Below are positions 15,586 through 22,487 of a stretch of DNA of 22,487 bases, one piece after another. Under the pieces are notes generated by a model. The model saw only the letters and a program-made list of their open reading frames with translations, did not search any database and had not been told where the DNA came from. The translations under genes and the position numbers were made by a program. The number at the start of each line of letters is the position of its first letter. Positions within the stretch are counted from its first letter, which is position 1. Origin of the DNA: an uncultured Eubacterium sp. (GTDB lineage: Bacteria; Bacillota; Clostridia; Lachnospirales; Lachnospiraceae); NCBI GenBank assembly GCA_910586225.1, contig CAJUIL010000044.1, positions 1 through 22,487 on the forward strand, read 5' to 3'.

Positions 15586-16518
15586 ATGGAGCCTATGGCG
15601 GAAAACAGCATACAGACATTTGAAGTCCGGACGGAATATGCGGATATCCGTCTGGACAAATTTTTGGCTTCCATTTACCCAAAACTGTCCCGTTCATTTT
15701 TTCAAAAGCTCATCCAGACGGGACAGGTGCAGATTGAGGGCCGAAGTGTAAAGCCAAGCTGTCTGGTCAGGGAAGGGGAGCTGGTCACCGTTTCCGTACC
15801 TCCGGCGGTCCAGGTTAACATCTGTCCCGAACCGATCCCGCTGGATATCTTATATGAGGACGATTATCTTTTGATCGTTAACAAGCCGAAGGATATGGTA
15901 GTGCATCCGGCTCCAGGGCATTACAGCGGAACGCTTGTCAATGCGGTGCTGTACCACTGTCAGAACCAGCTGTCCGGCATCAACGGAGAGATCCGTCCTG
16001 GAATCGTGCATCGTATCGACAAAGACACTACCGGTTCGCTCGTCATATGCAAAAATGATATGGCACATACAAGTCTGGCGCAGCAGCTTAAGGATCATTC
16101 GGTAACGAGACGCTATCGTGGGATCGTGACGGGGCTTGTTAAGGAGGATACTGGTACGGTGTGCGCACAGATTGGCCGTGACCCGAAAAACCGCCTGAAA
16201 ATGGCCTGTGGCGTAATAAACGGCAAACACGCTGTAACACATTATCGTGTGCTGGAACGCTTTGTGCGCCATACGTATCTGGAATTTCAATTAGAAACCG
16301 GGAGAACCCATCAGATCCGCGTACATATGGCACACATTGGGCATCCACTTCTGGCAGATCCGGTTTATGGCCCGTCCAAATGCGCTTTTGCGCTGCATGG
16401 CCAATGTCTGCACGCGATGACGCTTGGATTTCTCCACCCAGCAACCGGAGCTTATATGGAATTTACCGCGCCCTTGCCGGAATATTTTGAAGCTCTGCTC
16501 AAGAAACAGCGGCTTTAA
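15586..16518 (+). CDS. rluD: RluD-type ribosomal large-subunit pseudouridine synthase
   Basis: The protein converts specific uridines of 23S rRNA to pseudouridine. I start it at the ATG at 15586, eight bases after AAAGGAG, giving 310 residues. An in-frame ATG at 15502 would overlap lspA and has no equal site. An S4 domain at about 18-75 (IRLDKFLASIYPKLSRS) is followed by the synthase domain, with the catalytic motif HRIDKDTTG (D145) and GRTHQIRVHMAHIGHPLLADPVYG. The order lspA then rluD is very common in Firmicutes. The exact target position (RluD or YlyB type) cannot be read from sequence alone. Confidence 0.93.
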   Translation: MEPMAENSIQTFEVRTEYADIRLDKFLASIYPKLSRSFFQKLIQTGQVQIEGRSVKPSCLVREGELVTVSVPPAVQVNICPEPIPLDILYEDDYLLIVNKPKDMVVHPAPGHYSGTLVNAVLYHCQNQLSGINGEIRPGIVHRIDKDTTGSLVICKNDMAHTSLAQQLKDHSVTRRYRGIVTGLVKEDTGTVCAQIGRDPKNRLKMACGVINGKHAVTHYRVLERFVRHTYLEFQLETGRTHQIRVHMAHIGHPLLADPVYGPSKCAFALHGQCLHAMTLGFLHPATGAYMEFTAPLPEYFEALLKKQRL

Positions 16519-16527
16519 AAATTATCC

Positions 16528-16556
16528 TGTACATCAAATAGGAAATCGATTATAAT
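16528..16556 (+). promoter_or_regulatory. sigma-A-type promoter for the cytidylate-kinase-like gene
   Basis: TGTACA (16528-16533, 4 of 6 matches) and a perfect TATAAT (16551-16556) are separated by 17 bases, right after the rluD stop. The start codon at 16593 would lie about 30 bases behind the transcription start, with the site AGGAAGGGG between. The gene is therefore probably expressed apart from the lspA-rluD cluster. Confidence 0.6.
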
Positions 16557-16592
16557 AAATATATCAAATATGAATCAGGAAGGGGCGGTTCT

Positions 16593-17216
16593 ATGAGCAA
16601 CTATGTCATTACGATCGGGCGGGAATTTGAAAGTCTCGGAAGAGATATCGGATTAAAGCTGAGCGAAAAGCTCGGCATCAAATGCTATGATAAAGAGCTG
16701 TTAAGCCGTGCAGCAAAGGAAAGCGGCCTATGCGAGGAGATTTTCCATTCACAGGATGAAAAACCGACGAGCAGTTTTTTGTATTCTCTTGTTATGGATA
16801 CTTATTCGGCAACCGGATACACAGCAGCGCCGTTTTTGGATATGCCGCTGAATCATAAAATTTTTCTAGCGCAGTTCGACACGATCAAAAAGCTGGCTGA
16901 AGAAGAGTCCTGCATTATCGTCGGACGCTGCGCAGATTATGCGCTAAATGATTTCCCACGCACGATCAATACTTTTATCCATGCAGATCTGGAATTTCGT
17001 ATCAAAAATACGATGGACGAATTTCAGGTCAACGAATCCAAAGCTAAGGATATGATCATCAAGAAGGACAAACAGCGTTCCAGCTACTATAACTATTATT
17101 CCAACAAGAAATGGGGAAGCTCCAAATCCTACGATCTGACACTAAATTCCGCGAAGCTTGGCATTGACGGCTGTGTGGAAATGATCCTGCGTTATAAGGA
17201 GATTTTGAAATACTAA
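16593..17216 (+). CDS. cytidylate kinase-like family protein
   Basis: The 207-residue protein matches the cytidylate-kinase-like group found as stand-alone genes in Clostridia. It has an N-terminal phosphate-loop region (ITIGREFESLGRDIGLKLSEKLG), then CYDKELL, a central SCIIVGRCADYAL segment and the kinase-type KDMIIKKDKQR lid region. The loop reads ESLG where many relatives have GSGG, so nucleotide binding may be altered. It is not the canonical Cmk that makes CDP from CMP, and its substrate is unknown. It has its own promoter and is followed by two hairpins. Confidence 0.82.
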   Translation: MSNYVITIGREFESLGRDIGLKLSEKLGIKCYDKELLSRAAKESGLCEEIFHSQDEKPTSSFLYSLVMDTYSATGYTAAPFLDMPLNHKIFLAQFDTIKKLAEEESCIIVGRCADYALNDFPRTINTFIHADLEFRIKNTMDEFQVNESKAKDMIIKKDKQRSSYYNYYSNKKWGSSKSYDLTLNSAKLGIDGCVEMILRYKEILKY

Positions 17217-17228
17217 AAGAATTACATT

Positions 17229-17276
17229 ATAAGCTATTGGAAAAGGAGAGCGTCATATCTGTTTCCAATAGCTTAT
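17229..17276. terminator. 15-bp perfect hairpin after the cytidylate-kinase-like gene
   Basis: ATAAGCTATTGGAAA (17229-17243) and TTTCCAATAGCTTAT (17262-17276) pair perfectly around an 18-base loop, starting 12 bases after the stop codon. This position fits a transcription terminator, but there is no T run behind it (TGTATGATAAG). It may instead be a stability element or a copy of a dispersed repeat. Confidence 0.55.
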
Positions 17277-17303
17277 TGTATGATAAGAGCTTTCCGGATA
17301 CCT

Positions 17304-17345
17304 TTCTAACTATTCGCAAAAGGACACTTTTACGAATAGTTAGAA
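17304..17345. repeat. long palindromic hairpin overlapping the dtd stop codon
   Basis: Thirteen perfect base pairs (TTCTAACTATTCG at 17304-17316 with CGAATAGTTAGAA at 17333-17345) continue, after one mismatch, into AAAAG-GACA-CTTTT. The result is an almost fully paired hairpin with a four-base loop. It covers the dtd stop (TAA on the minus strand at 17340-17342). It could terminate dtd transcription or belong to a palindromic repeat family. No poly-T tail is visible on either strand. Confidence 0.55.
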
Positions 17346-17786
17346 TTCATCTGAATCAAGGATAATGGTAAACGGCCCGTCATTAAGCAACGCCACCTTC
17401 ATATCAGCGCCAAATTCTCCGGTTTCCACAGAACCATGCTGTTCCAGACATTTTTGGATAATATATTCATATAATGCATTCGCTGCGTCCGGCGCCCCGG
17501 CACGGATAAATGACGGACGGTTCCCTTTGCGGCAGTCCGCGTACAAAGTAAACTGCGAAACCAACAGCAGCTCTCCATTTACGGCATCCAAAGAAAGGTT
17601 CGTCTTTCCGTCAGAATCCTCAAAAATACGCAGTCCCAGCATTTTACGGATCATCTTATCGGCCGTTTCTGTCGTATCAGAATCACTGATTCCGATCAGC
17701 ACTAAAAAGCCTTTGCCGATTTTCCCGGTAACTTTATGGTCGATGGTGACGGATGCTTCTGATACTCGTTGTATTATAAATTTCAT
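17340..17786 (-). CDS. dtd: D-aminoacyl-tRNA deacylase
   Basis: Dtd hydrolyses D-aminoacyl-tRNAs, such as D-Tyr-tRNA, and also clears glycine from tRNA-Ala, so it protects translation fidelity. The 148-residue length is standard. The two conserved active-site stretches are SQFTLYAD (77-84) and NDGPFT (135-140), the latter holding the Gly-cisPro pair. Most relatives have NDGPVT, so phenylalanine is a small change. On the minus strand AAGGAG precedes the ATG by a normal distance. The upstream ATPase gene ends inside that ribosome site, so both may share a transcript. Confidence 0.95.
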   Translation of the reverse strand: MKFIIQRVSEASVTIDHKVTGKIGKGFLVLIGISDSDTTETADKMIRKMLGLRIFEDSDGKTNLSLDAVNGELLLVSQFTLYADCRKGNRPSFIRAGAPDAANALYEYIIQKCLEQHGSVETGEFGADMKVALLNDGPFTIILDSDEF

Positions 17787-17797
17787 ATGTTTTCTCC

Positions 17798-18847
17798 TTA
17801 TGTATTTTGTGGATTATTGTTTTGCATTTGCTTTAATTGAAACAAAGGGCCTTGTACAAAATCTCTTTTTTTGCCCTTATAACTGCATTTTGACAGCCCA
17901 CATAAGTTACATGGAATGCCTTTGATGCAACCGGGCAGGTTGGATTTTTGATAAGTAATCATATCCTTTAACACCTTTGTGCTGAATTGCTCTAATGAAT
18001 TATAGTTGCATCCAGCATCATCTTTTGTTAGTGTCATTCGGAAAGGTTCACATTTCAGTAAATAATTTTCATAAGAATTCCAAGCCAGTATGCTTACCGT
18101 CTTTATCTTTTTTTCTTTCAGTAGTTTTAACAGAATATCATAGTACATTCCAAATGCTGCGGCGTCAAAAACAACTAGGATATGTGAATGACCGTTTTCT
18201 AGCTCTTCTTCCAGAAAATTTACAAGCTGGGAATTATCCCGACTAAGCTTTTTTCCATTTCGAAGAGCATATTCTGAACAGACTTGCAAATTCTCATTTT
18301 CAAAAAAATACTTAAAAAATAATCTGCTACTTCTTCCATCTTCCGTTAGTATATAGTCTACTTTATTCTGTATTACAGTTAACGCTTCATTATCATGGCA
18401 ATATACAGGTATATTAACCAGATTTTTACCTCGTCTTTCAATATAATAAATAGAGTCAATGCTAATTGGCAAATATCCTAATAGCTCTCTGGTTATTATC
18501 ACAAAAAAATTCTCCGATTTTTTCATGATTTCTCCAGCATTACGCATATGAAGAAGCGGAGAGGATTCGTCTATTACATATAGCTTCCCTGTTCTTTGTG
18601 TCAATGTCTGCAGAATAATTTCATCCGTCGATAACTCGTTGGAAAAAAGAAAAATATCCTGTTTGGTAAGCTGTGCGCCATCTAACATGATCTTGGCATG
18701 AATACTTTTTATCCCATGACTATATTTTTGCAAAAATTTCAATATCAGTGTTTTCCGTGTGCCCGAAAGTCCTGTTATAAAATTAAACTTTCCGCTAAAG
18801 GCAAGACGGAATGAAGTTTTTCCATCTGAAATATCAATCGTAATCAT
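17798..18847 (-). CDS. P-loop ATPase with TOPRIM-like region and C-terminal Cys cluster, unknown function
   Basis: I start this gene at the ATG ending at 18847, ten bases after AAGGAG, giving 349 residues. A longer frame to 18970 lies inside the upstream gene. The N-terminal half looks like an AAA/ABC-type ATPase: a Walker A-like GLSGTRKT (26-33, arginine in place of the last glycine), a hydrophobic strand ending in D93-E94 (LYVIDES, Walker B) and IITR (about 117-120). The second half resembles a TOPRIM fold as in OLD or DUF4435 proteins: ILTEDG (E169), VVFDAAAFG (D228) and NSYENYLL (E260). The tail has C307-x5-C-x2-C-x4-C321, possibly metal-binding. Base composition is AT-rich compared with neighbours. 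It overlaps the DUF4869-like gene by 14 bases. The domain calls are by eye. Confidence 0.65.
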   Translation of the reverse strand: MITIDISDGKTSFRLAFSGKFNFITGLSGTRKTLILKFLQKYSHGIKSIHAKIMLDGAQLTKQDIFLFSNELSTDEIILQTLTQRTGKLYVIDESSPLLHMRNAGEIMKKSENFFVIITRELLGYLPISIDSIYYIERRGKNLVNIPVYCHDNEALTVIQNKVDYILTEDGRSSRLFFKYFFENENLQVCSEYALRNGKKLSRDNSQLVNFLEEELENGHSHILVVFDAAAFGMYYDILLKLLKEKKIKTVSILAWNSYENYLLKCEPFRMTLTKDDAGCNYNSLEQFSTKVLKDMITYQKSNLPGCIKGIPCNLCGLSKCSYKGKKRDFVQGPLFQLKQMQNNNPQNT

Positions 18848-19313
18848 CCTGCTCATACTCCTTCGCAAATGGTGCTGTAATTTCCCGAATACACTCTGAC
18901 AAAAATTCACCATAACTAGTATATTCCCGTCCAAGCAGCAGGCTGAATGCCCGGAAATTCTCTTTTTCAAAGCCCGGCGCGTGCTGCAGATAGATTGTAA
19001 TATCCTTTTTTTCCGCCATTTGCAATAAAAAATTCAAACAGTTATCTCCAAATGCTGTTCCCCATATCTGGATATCTTCCAGTTCATTGACAAGCATCAG
19101 TGCTTTGGAGCCGGTAGAAATATCGTCTATCGCAAATGTATATCCATCCTCCAAATCCTGCATACGAAATCCGTTATAGATGCAATGGTCTACTTCCCGC
19201 AGTATCCGCTGGTTCATTTCATCTTCCAGCCATTCCATACGAAAAAGCGTATCAAATTCCAGATCAATATAAAAATAAATATCATCCGGACAGCCATATC
19301 CTATTTTCAGCAT
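18834..19313 (-). CDS. DUF4869-like protein of unknown function
   Basis: The 159-residue acidic protein starts MLKIGYG and has EWLEDEMNQRILREVD, the segment ISTGSKALML (65-74) and FGDNCLNFLLQMAEKKDITIYLQH (about 88-111). These positions match my memory of the DUF4869 family, which is common in gut Clostridia and has no assigned role. I see no membrane segment, signal peptide or catalytic motif. It overlaps the following ATPase gene by 14 bases, so the two are almost certainly translated together. GGGAGGG lies seven bases before the ATG, and an extended -10 promoter lies further upstream. Confidence 0.65.
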   Translation of the reverse strand: MLKIGYGCPDDIYFYIDLEFDTLFRMEWLEDEMNQRILREVDHCIYNGFRMQDLEDGYTFAIDDISTGSKALMLVNELEDIQIWGTAFGDNCLNFLLQMAEKKDITIYLQHAPGFEKENFRAFSLLLGREYTSYGEFLSECIREITAPFAKEYEQDDYD

Positions 19314-19365
19314 TTCCCTGCCCTCCCATATATTTCCTACGCTCCTGCCAACACTCCGCCTGTCT

Positions 19366-19374
19366 ATTATAACA
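19366..19374 (-). promoter_or_regulatory. extended -10 promoter for the DUF4869-like/ATPase pair
   Basis: Read on the minus strand, the sequence is TGTTATAAT, that is TGn followed by a perfect TATAAT. No good -35 box lies at 16-18 bases, as expected for extended -10 promoters. The leader to the start codon at 19313 would be about 45 bases. The rest of the 134-base gap back to 19447 shows no clear terminator for the upstream SGNH gene. Confidence 0.5.
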
Positions 19375-19447
19375 AATGCTCCGTTAAAATCCTATCCTTT
19401 TTACAATAATTCTCCACAAACTGGAAAACACTTACGGAAAGCATTTT

Positions 19448-20815
19448 TCAAATACGCCTCCCCTCTTCATCAAACCCAGCGCCTCCGATAACACGTCCTG
19501 CTATCTTATCATAAACAACAATATTCAGTCCGTTCTCCGTATACGTATAAGCTTTTTTGTCCACGAAAACCTTTACGGAATCGCAGCTTCCTCTGATGGC
19601 CAGATCCGCTTTTTTCAGATCAAAATGCTGAAAATAGCGGCTGTTCGGCCTGCCTGCAAAAATGCGTATGCCGTTGTCATATACGGCTGCCCCTTTGCCT
19701 GGATCCCGAAAAGCGACAATCACACAATCCTCCATTTCTTCCAGCATTTGGACATACTCCTGCAGTGTATCCGCCGTTTTTAAAGCCCGCCTATTTATCT
19801 CGTTATGCGCAAACAGCGTGCTTACCTTTTCCCAATGCCTATACTGCGCATCTTCCCTCCGATCCGGAAGCTCAAAGCTATCTGTTATGATCTGTGCCAA
19901 GTAATCTGTATACTTGACGCTTCCCCGATAATTCAAATGGGACGGCTCAAATAGATCCTGTGCATAATCAATATCCAGACGCCTGTCATAATTAGCATCC
20001 AGAAACGGCACCCCATATTCTTGTATGATCTTATAAATATAATTATAAGCCTGCTGCTTTTCTAGCGTGTGGTTTGCATAAGGCGCATTGACAACCAAAA
20101 GCTGTACATTTCTATCCTCGCACAGCTCGATCAGCTTGCGCAAATACCGCTCGGTACGCTCCGTAATAGTTCCAATTTTATCAAATCCTGTTTTATTTTG
20201 ATTTTTCTGTTCCCATTCTTTGGCTTCTTTTTTTGACATCTTTGTAAAATCCGGATAGTATCCGTTGTAGCGTACGTGTTTGGTATTGTAAAAATCCTGC
20301 TTCGTCAGATCTGCGTAGCGTGTATGGTAATAGGGGAATGAGAAAAACGCACCAACCGCGTCCAGCTGCTTTCCTTCACTATTGACCGCCTGAATAGCCT
20401 TCCATTTCGTGACCGACGGCTTCATACTGATGAGGCTTGGCCAGGACGAATCGCCGACGTCCGCTCTCTTTTGATAGAGCGTGCAAATGTCAAACACAAC
20501 CAGTTTTGGCGTCTGCGTTTTCAGCGCTTCTTCCAGAAAATAATAGCTCATCCATACCGGCTGACCGGGTGATGCAAGTAGATAGCTGGCAATTCCGTGA
20601 TCGTCATACAGCTTGCACGTCTGCACGCTATAGTACACATGACTGCTTCCGATAAACAGCGCATCCACGGTATTTTCTTCCAGCTTATAAAAGTCTCTTA
20701 GCTGGATACAGCCCTGGCTCGTACGGTTTAGCGTGAGTTGGTTCAGCACGCTGACGAGCATAAAGATCATCGTAACGATAAAGAAGCAGCCTACGGCTTT
20801 TTTTATTTTGTTCAT
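19448..20815 (-). CDS. membrane-anchored SGNH-like protein, partner of the MBOAT acyltransferase
   Basis: The 455-residue protein has a basic N terminus, one membrane segment (about 8-25) and an extracytoplasmic SGNH-like domain. That domain has the nucleophile region ALFIGSSHVYYSV (S57) and a C-terminal FEPSHLNYRGS (H293), resembling the DxxH block of DltD/AlgJ/AlgX-type proteins. Glutamate 290 stands where aspartate is usual. A C-terminal extension after about 315 is not recognised. Such proteins act with MBOAT acyltransferases to move acyl groups onto cell-surface polymers. The MBOAT gene ends 15 bases upstream, so they form one operon. The polymer is unknown; dltA and dltC are absent from the window, so teichoic acid D-alanylation is not indicated. 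Confidence 0.8.
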   Translation of the reverse strand: MNKIKKAVGCFFIVTMIFMLVSVLNQLTLNRTSQGCIQLRDFYKLEENTVDALFIGSSHVYYSVQTCKLYDDHGIASYLLASPGQPVWMSYYFLEEALKTQTPKLVVFDICTLYQKRADVGDSSWPSLISMKPSVTKWKAIQAVNSEGKQLDAVGAFFSFPYYHTRYADLTKQDFYNTKHVRYNGYYPDFTKMSKKEAKEWEQKNQNKTGFDKIGTITERTERYLRKLIELCEDRNVQLLVVNAPYANHTLEKQQAYNYIYKIIQEYGVPFLDANYDRRLDIDYAQDLFEPSHLNYRGSVKYTDYLAQIITDSFELPDRREDAQYRHWEKVSTLFAHNEINRRALKTADTLQEYVQMLEEMEDCVIVAFRDPGKGAAVYDNGIRIFAGRPNSRYFQHFDLKKADLAIRGSCDSVKVFVDKKAYTYTENGLNIVVYDKIAGRVIGGAGFDEEGRRI

Positions 20816-20830
20816 CCGTTTTCCAAGCTC

Positions 20831-22357
20831 CTAAAATTGAAAATAAATAAACTGTGCGGCGTCATATCCTGGCCCGTAAATACCAAATAAAAAGATAAAA
20901 GAAAATAATACGGCAACCGTCATCCAACGAAACCACGTGCACTGATTTGCCAAAAATGCATCCGGGTCTTCCTTTCTTTTATACTTTACAATGCTAAAAA
21001 ACAGCAAGATCATAAGAGCAGAAAGCAAAATATTCATTTCCGTTTGATCGAGTCCAAGCTGATAAAGCGTACCGTCCGAAAGTGCCCATAGATTCGGCTT
21101 CGTAAACAGGCGCTTGACGTAGCCGCAAGCCTGTGTAAAAGAATCCGCACGGAAAAAAATCCAGGCAAACGCTGCCAGCACAGATGTAGCTGCCGCCTGT
21201 CCGAACCGAAAGCTAAAGGAATTTGTTTTCGTATTCGTTCGTGCGTAAAAGCGGTCCCGTACTGCCCTTGTTTGCGCCCCGACGACTTGAAACACGCCAT
21301 GCATCCCGCCCCATACGACATAATGCCAACTTGCACCGTGCCACAAGCCGCTGACCAAAAACGTAAGCATAATGTTAAAATGCTGCCGCAGCCTGCCGCA
21401 GCGATTCCCGCCCAATGGAATATACAAATAGTCTTTAAACCAAGTACTTAAAGAAATGTGCCAGCGTCTCCAAAAATCCTGTATGCTGCACGCGAAATAA
21501 GGTGTGTTGAAATTTTCCATCAGCGTCACGCCAAGCACTTTGGCAGCACCAACCGCAATCGTGGAATAGCTGGCAAAATCACAATAGATCTGAATGGAAA
21601 ACGCAGCCGCAGCCGTTGCCAGCTCTATCGTTCCGTAAAAATACCAAGAATCAAAAACAGTATTTACCAATATAGCGATCCGGTCCGCAATCACAAGCTT
21701 TTGAAAAAATCCCCACAGCATAATCTGAAGCCCTCCTGCAATCCGTTCGTAATTAAACAGCTGTCGGACGTCCAACTCCCCCATCCTCTGGATCTGCATC
21801 AAAAGATTTTTGGAGCGCTCGATCGGCCCTGCAACCAGCTGTGGAAAAAAAGAAACAAACAGCGCATATTTTAAAATATTCCGCTCTGGTTCGATTTCCA
21901 TACGGTAAACATCCACCGTATAACTGAGCGCTTGAAAGGTATAAAAGGAAATGCCTACCGGAAGTACAAAATCAAAAGGCTTTTCCAGGATCGGAAGTCC
22001 TGATCGATGCAATATCCAGTTCAGGTTGCCAAGTATAAAGTCAAAATATTTGAAAAACGCCAAAATACTCAGATTGACAAAAAAGCTTACGGCAACGATC
22101 AGCTTGCGCGCAAGAATCAGCTTTTGCACAGAAAGCTTTCCTGACGCTTCCAGCGAACATTTTCCAAGCAGAAAGCCGCTGAACCAAGTAACGGCAGTTG
22201 AAAACGCAATGAGCAACACGTACTTCGCGTTCCAGCACATATAAAAATAATAGCTTGCCGCCAACAGCCAAAGATAACGCAGCTTTTTCGGAATGATAAA
22301 ATATACCAGCGTTACAACCGGAAAGAAAATTAAAAAATGTAAAGAATTAAACAGCAT
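20831..22357 (-). CDS. MBOAT-family O-acyltransferase (AlgI-like)
   Basis: The 508-residue polytopic membrane protein has the AlgI/PatA-type organisation. The N terminus (MLFNSLHFLIFFPVVTLVYF) is typical. It has SYTVDVYR and FFPQLVAGPIER, the motif FWRRWHISLSTWFKDYLYIPLGGNR with H300, and SGLWHGASW with the catalytic-type H340. Enzymes of this group pass acyl groups, usually acetyl, across the membrane to an extracellular partner. The SGNH-like gene follows 15 bases after the stop. The likely outcome is O-acetylation of a secreted polysaccharide or wall polymer; this is inference. A weak GGGGA lies before the ATG at 22357. Confidence 0.93.
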   Translation of the reverse strand: MLFNSLHFLIFFPVVTLVYFIIPKKLRYLWLLAASYYFYMCWNAKYVLLIAFSTAVTWFSGFLLGKCSLEASGKLSVQKLILARKLIVAVSFFVNLSILAFFKYFDFILGNLNWILHRSGLPILEKPFDFVLPVGISFYTFQALSYTVDVYRMEIEPERNILKYALFVSFFPQLVAGPIERSKNLLMQIQRMGELDVRQLFNYERIAGGLQIMLWGFFQKLVIADRIAILVNTVFDSWYFYGTIELATAAAAFSIQIYCDFASYSTIAVGAAKVLGVTLMENFNTPYFACSIQDFWRRWHISLSTWFKDYLYIPLGGNRCGRLRQHFNIMLTFLVSGLWHGASWHYVVWGGMHGVFQVVGAQTRAVRDRFYARTNTKTNSFSFRFGQAAATSVLAAFAWIFFRADSFTQACGYVKRLFTKPNLWALSDGTLYQLGLDQTEMNILLSALMILLFFSIVKYKRKEDPDAFLANQCTWFRWMTVAVLFSFIFLFGIYGPGYDAAQFIYFQF

Positions 22358-22435
22358 CCGTTGATCCCCGTTTTCTATTCCTGTTTAAACTGTAATAGTT
22401 TTCTTCTACATCATGCCCGATCAACAGAAAATTAT

Positions 22436-22464
22436 GTAACAGTTCAGACAAGCTGACCTGTTAC
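22436..22464. repeat. hairpin upstream of the MBOAT gene
   Basis: GTAACAG-T-TCAG (22436-22447), loop ACAAG, CTGA-C-CTGTTAC (22453-22464) forms an 11-bp stem with one mismatch. On the minus strand it is followed by ATAATTTT, a partial T run. It could therefore terminate an upstream minus-strand gene, act as an operator for the MBOAT operon, or be a dispersed palindromic repeat. The rest of 22358-22487 shows no gene. Confidence 0.45.
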
Positions 22465-22487
22465 CTGCAAAAATCCATTGAAAATCG

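Noticed and set aside
15850..16290. Minus-strand open frame of 146 codons inside rluD
   Set aside because: It is antisense to the conserved synthase domain, with no protein-like motif or ribosome site.
18848..18970. Upstream extension of the TOPRIM-like ATPase
   Set aside because: It lies inside the DUF4869-like gene, and the AAGGAG at 18858-18863 fits the ATG ending at 18847.
1..22487. CRISPR arrays, rRNA, tRNA, insertion sequences or prophage genes
   Set aside because: I saw no regularly spaced direct repeats, no rRNA or tRNA-like sequence, and no transposase, integrase or phage structural gene.

Overview
The window looks like a chromosomal segment of a low- to mid-GC Firmicute, most likely a Clostridia of the Lachnospiraceae type. 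Three things point there: the gene order (radC-mreBCD-PBP2-minCDE-rodA-mgsA, then an HlyD-like protein-yggS-sepF-ylmH-lspA-rluD), a very large PBP2 with an extra internal domain, and strong AGGAGG-type ribosome sites with several TTG starts. I see no rRNA, tRNA, CRISPR array or insertion sequence.

Positions 1-10,525 hold one dense + strand cluster for cell elongation and division-site placement. It runs from a possible maf tail through radC, mreB, mreC, mreD, mrdA (PBP2), minC, minD, minE, rodA and mgsA to a lipoprotein D-Ala-D-Ala carboxypeptidase. MreBCD, PBP2 and RodA form the elongasome, MinCDE places the division septum, and the carboxypeptidase trims peptidoglycan stems. The mgsA product lacks the catalytic aspartate of its family.

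Positions 10,526-11,450 hold a small P-loop protein with its own promoter, a nested hairpin and a convergent small DUF378 membrane protein.

Positions 11,451-16,518 hold a second + strand cluster: a membrane-anchored HlyD-like protein, yggS, sepF, ylmH, lspA and rluD. It resembles the ylm/division cluster of Firmicutes, but divIVA is missing exactly where ylmH and lspA overlap by 47 bases. A separately promoted cytidylate-kinase-like gene follows (16,593-17,216).

From 17,217 on, genes lie on the minus strand. An intergenic spacer with two strong hairpins leads to dtd, preceded on its strand by an AT-rich, overlapping two-gene module. That module is a DUF4869-like protein plus a P-loop ATPase with a TOPRIM-like region and a C-terminal cysteine cluster. 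It is the best candidate here for an undescribed system. The window ends with an MBOAT O-acyltransferase and an SGNH-like partner that probably O-acetylate a surface polysaccharide.
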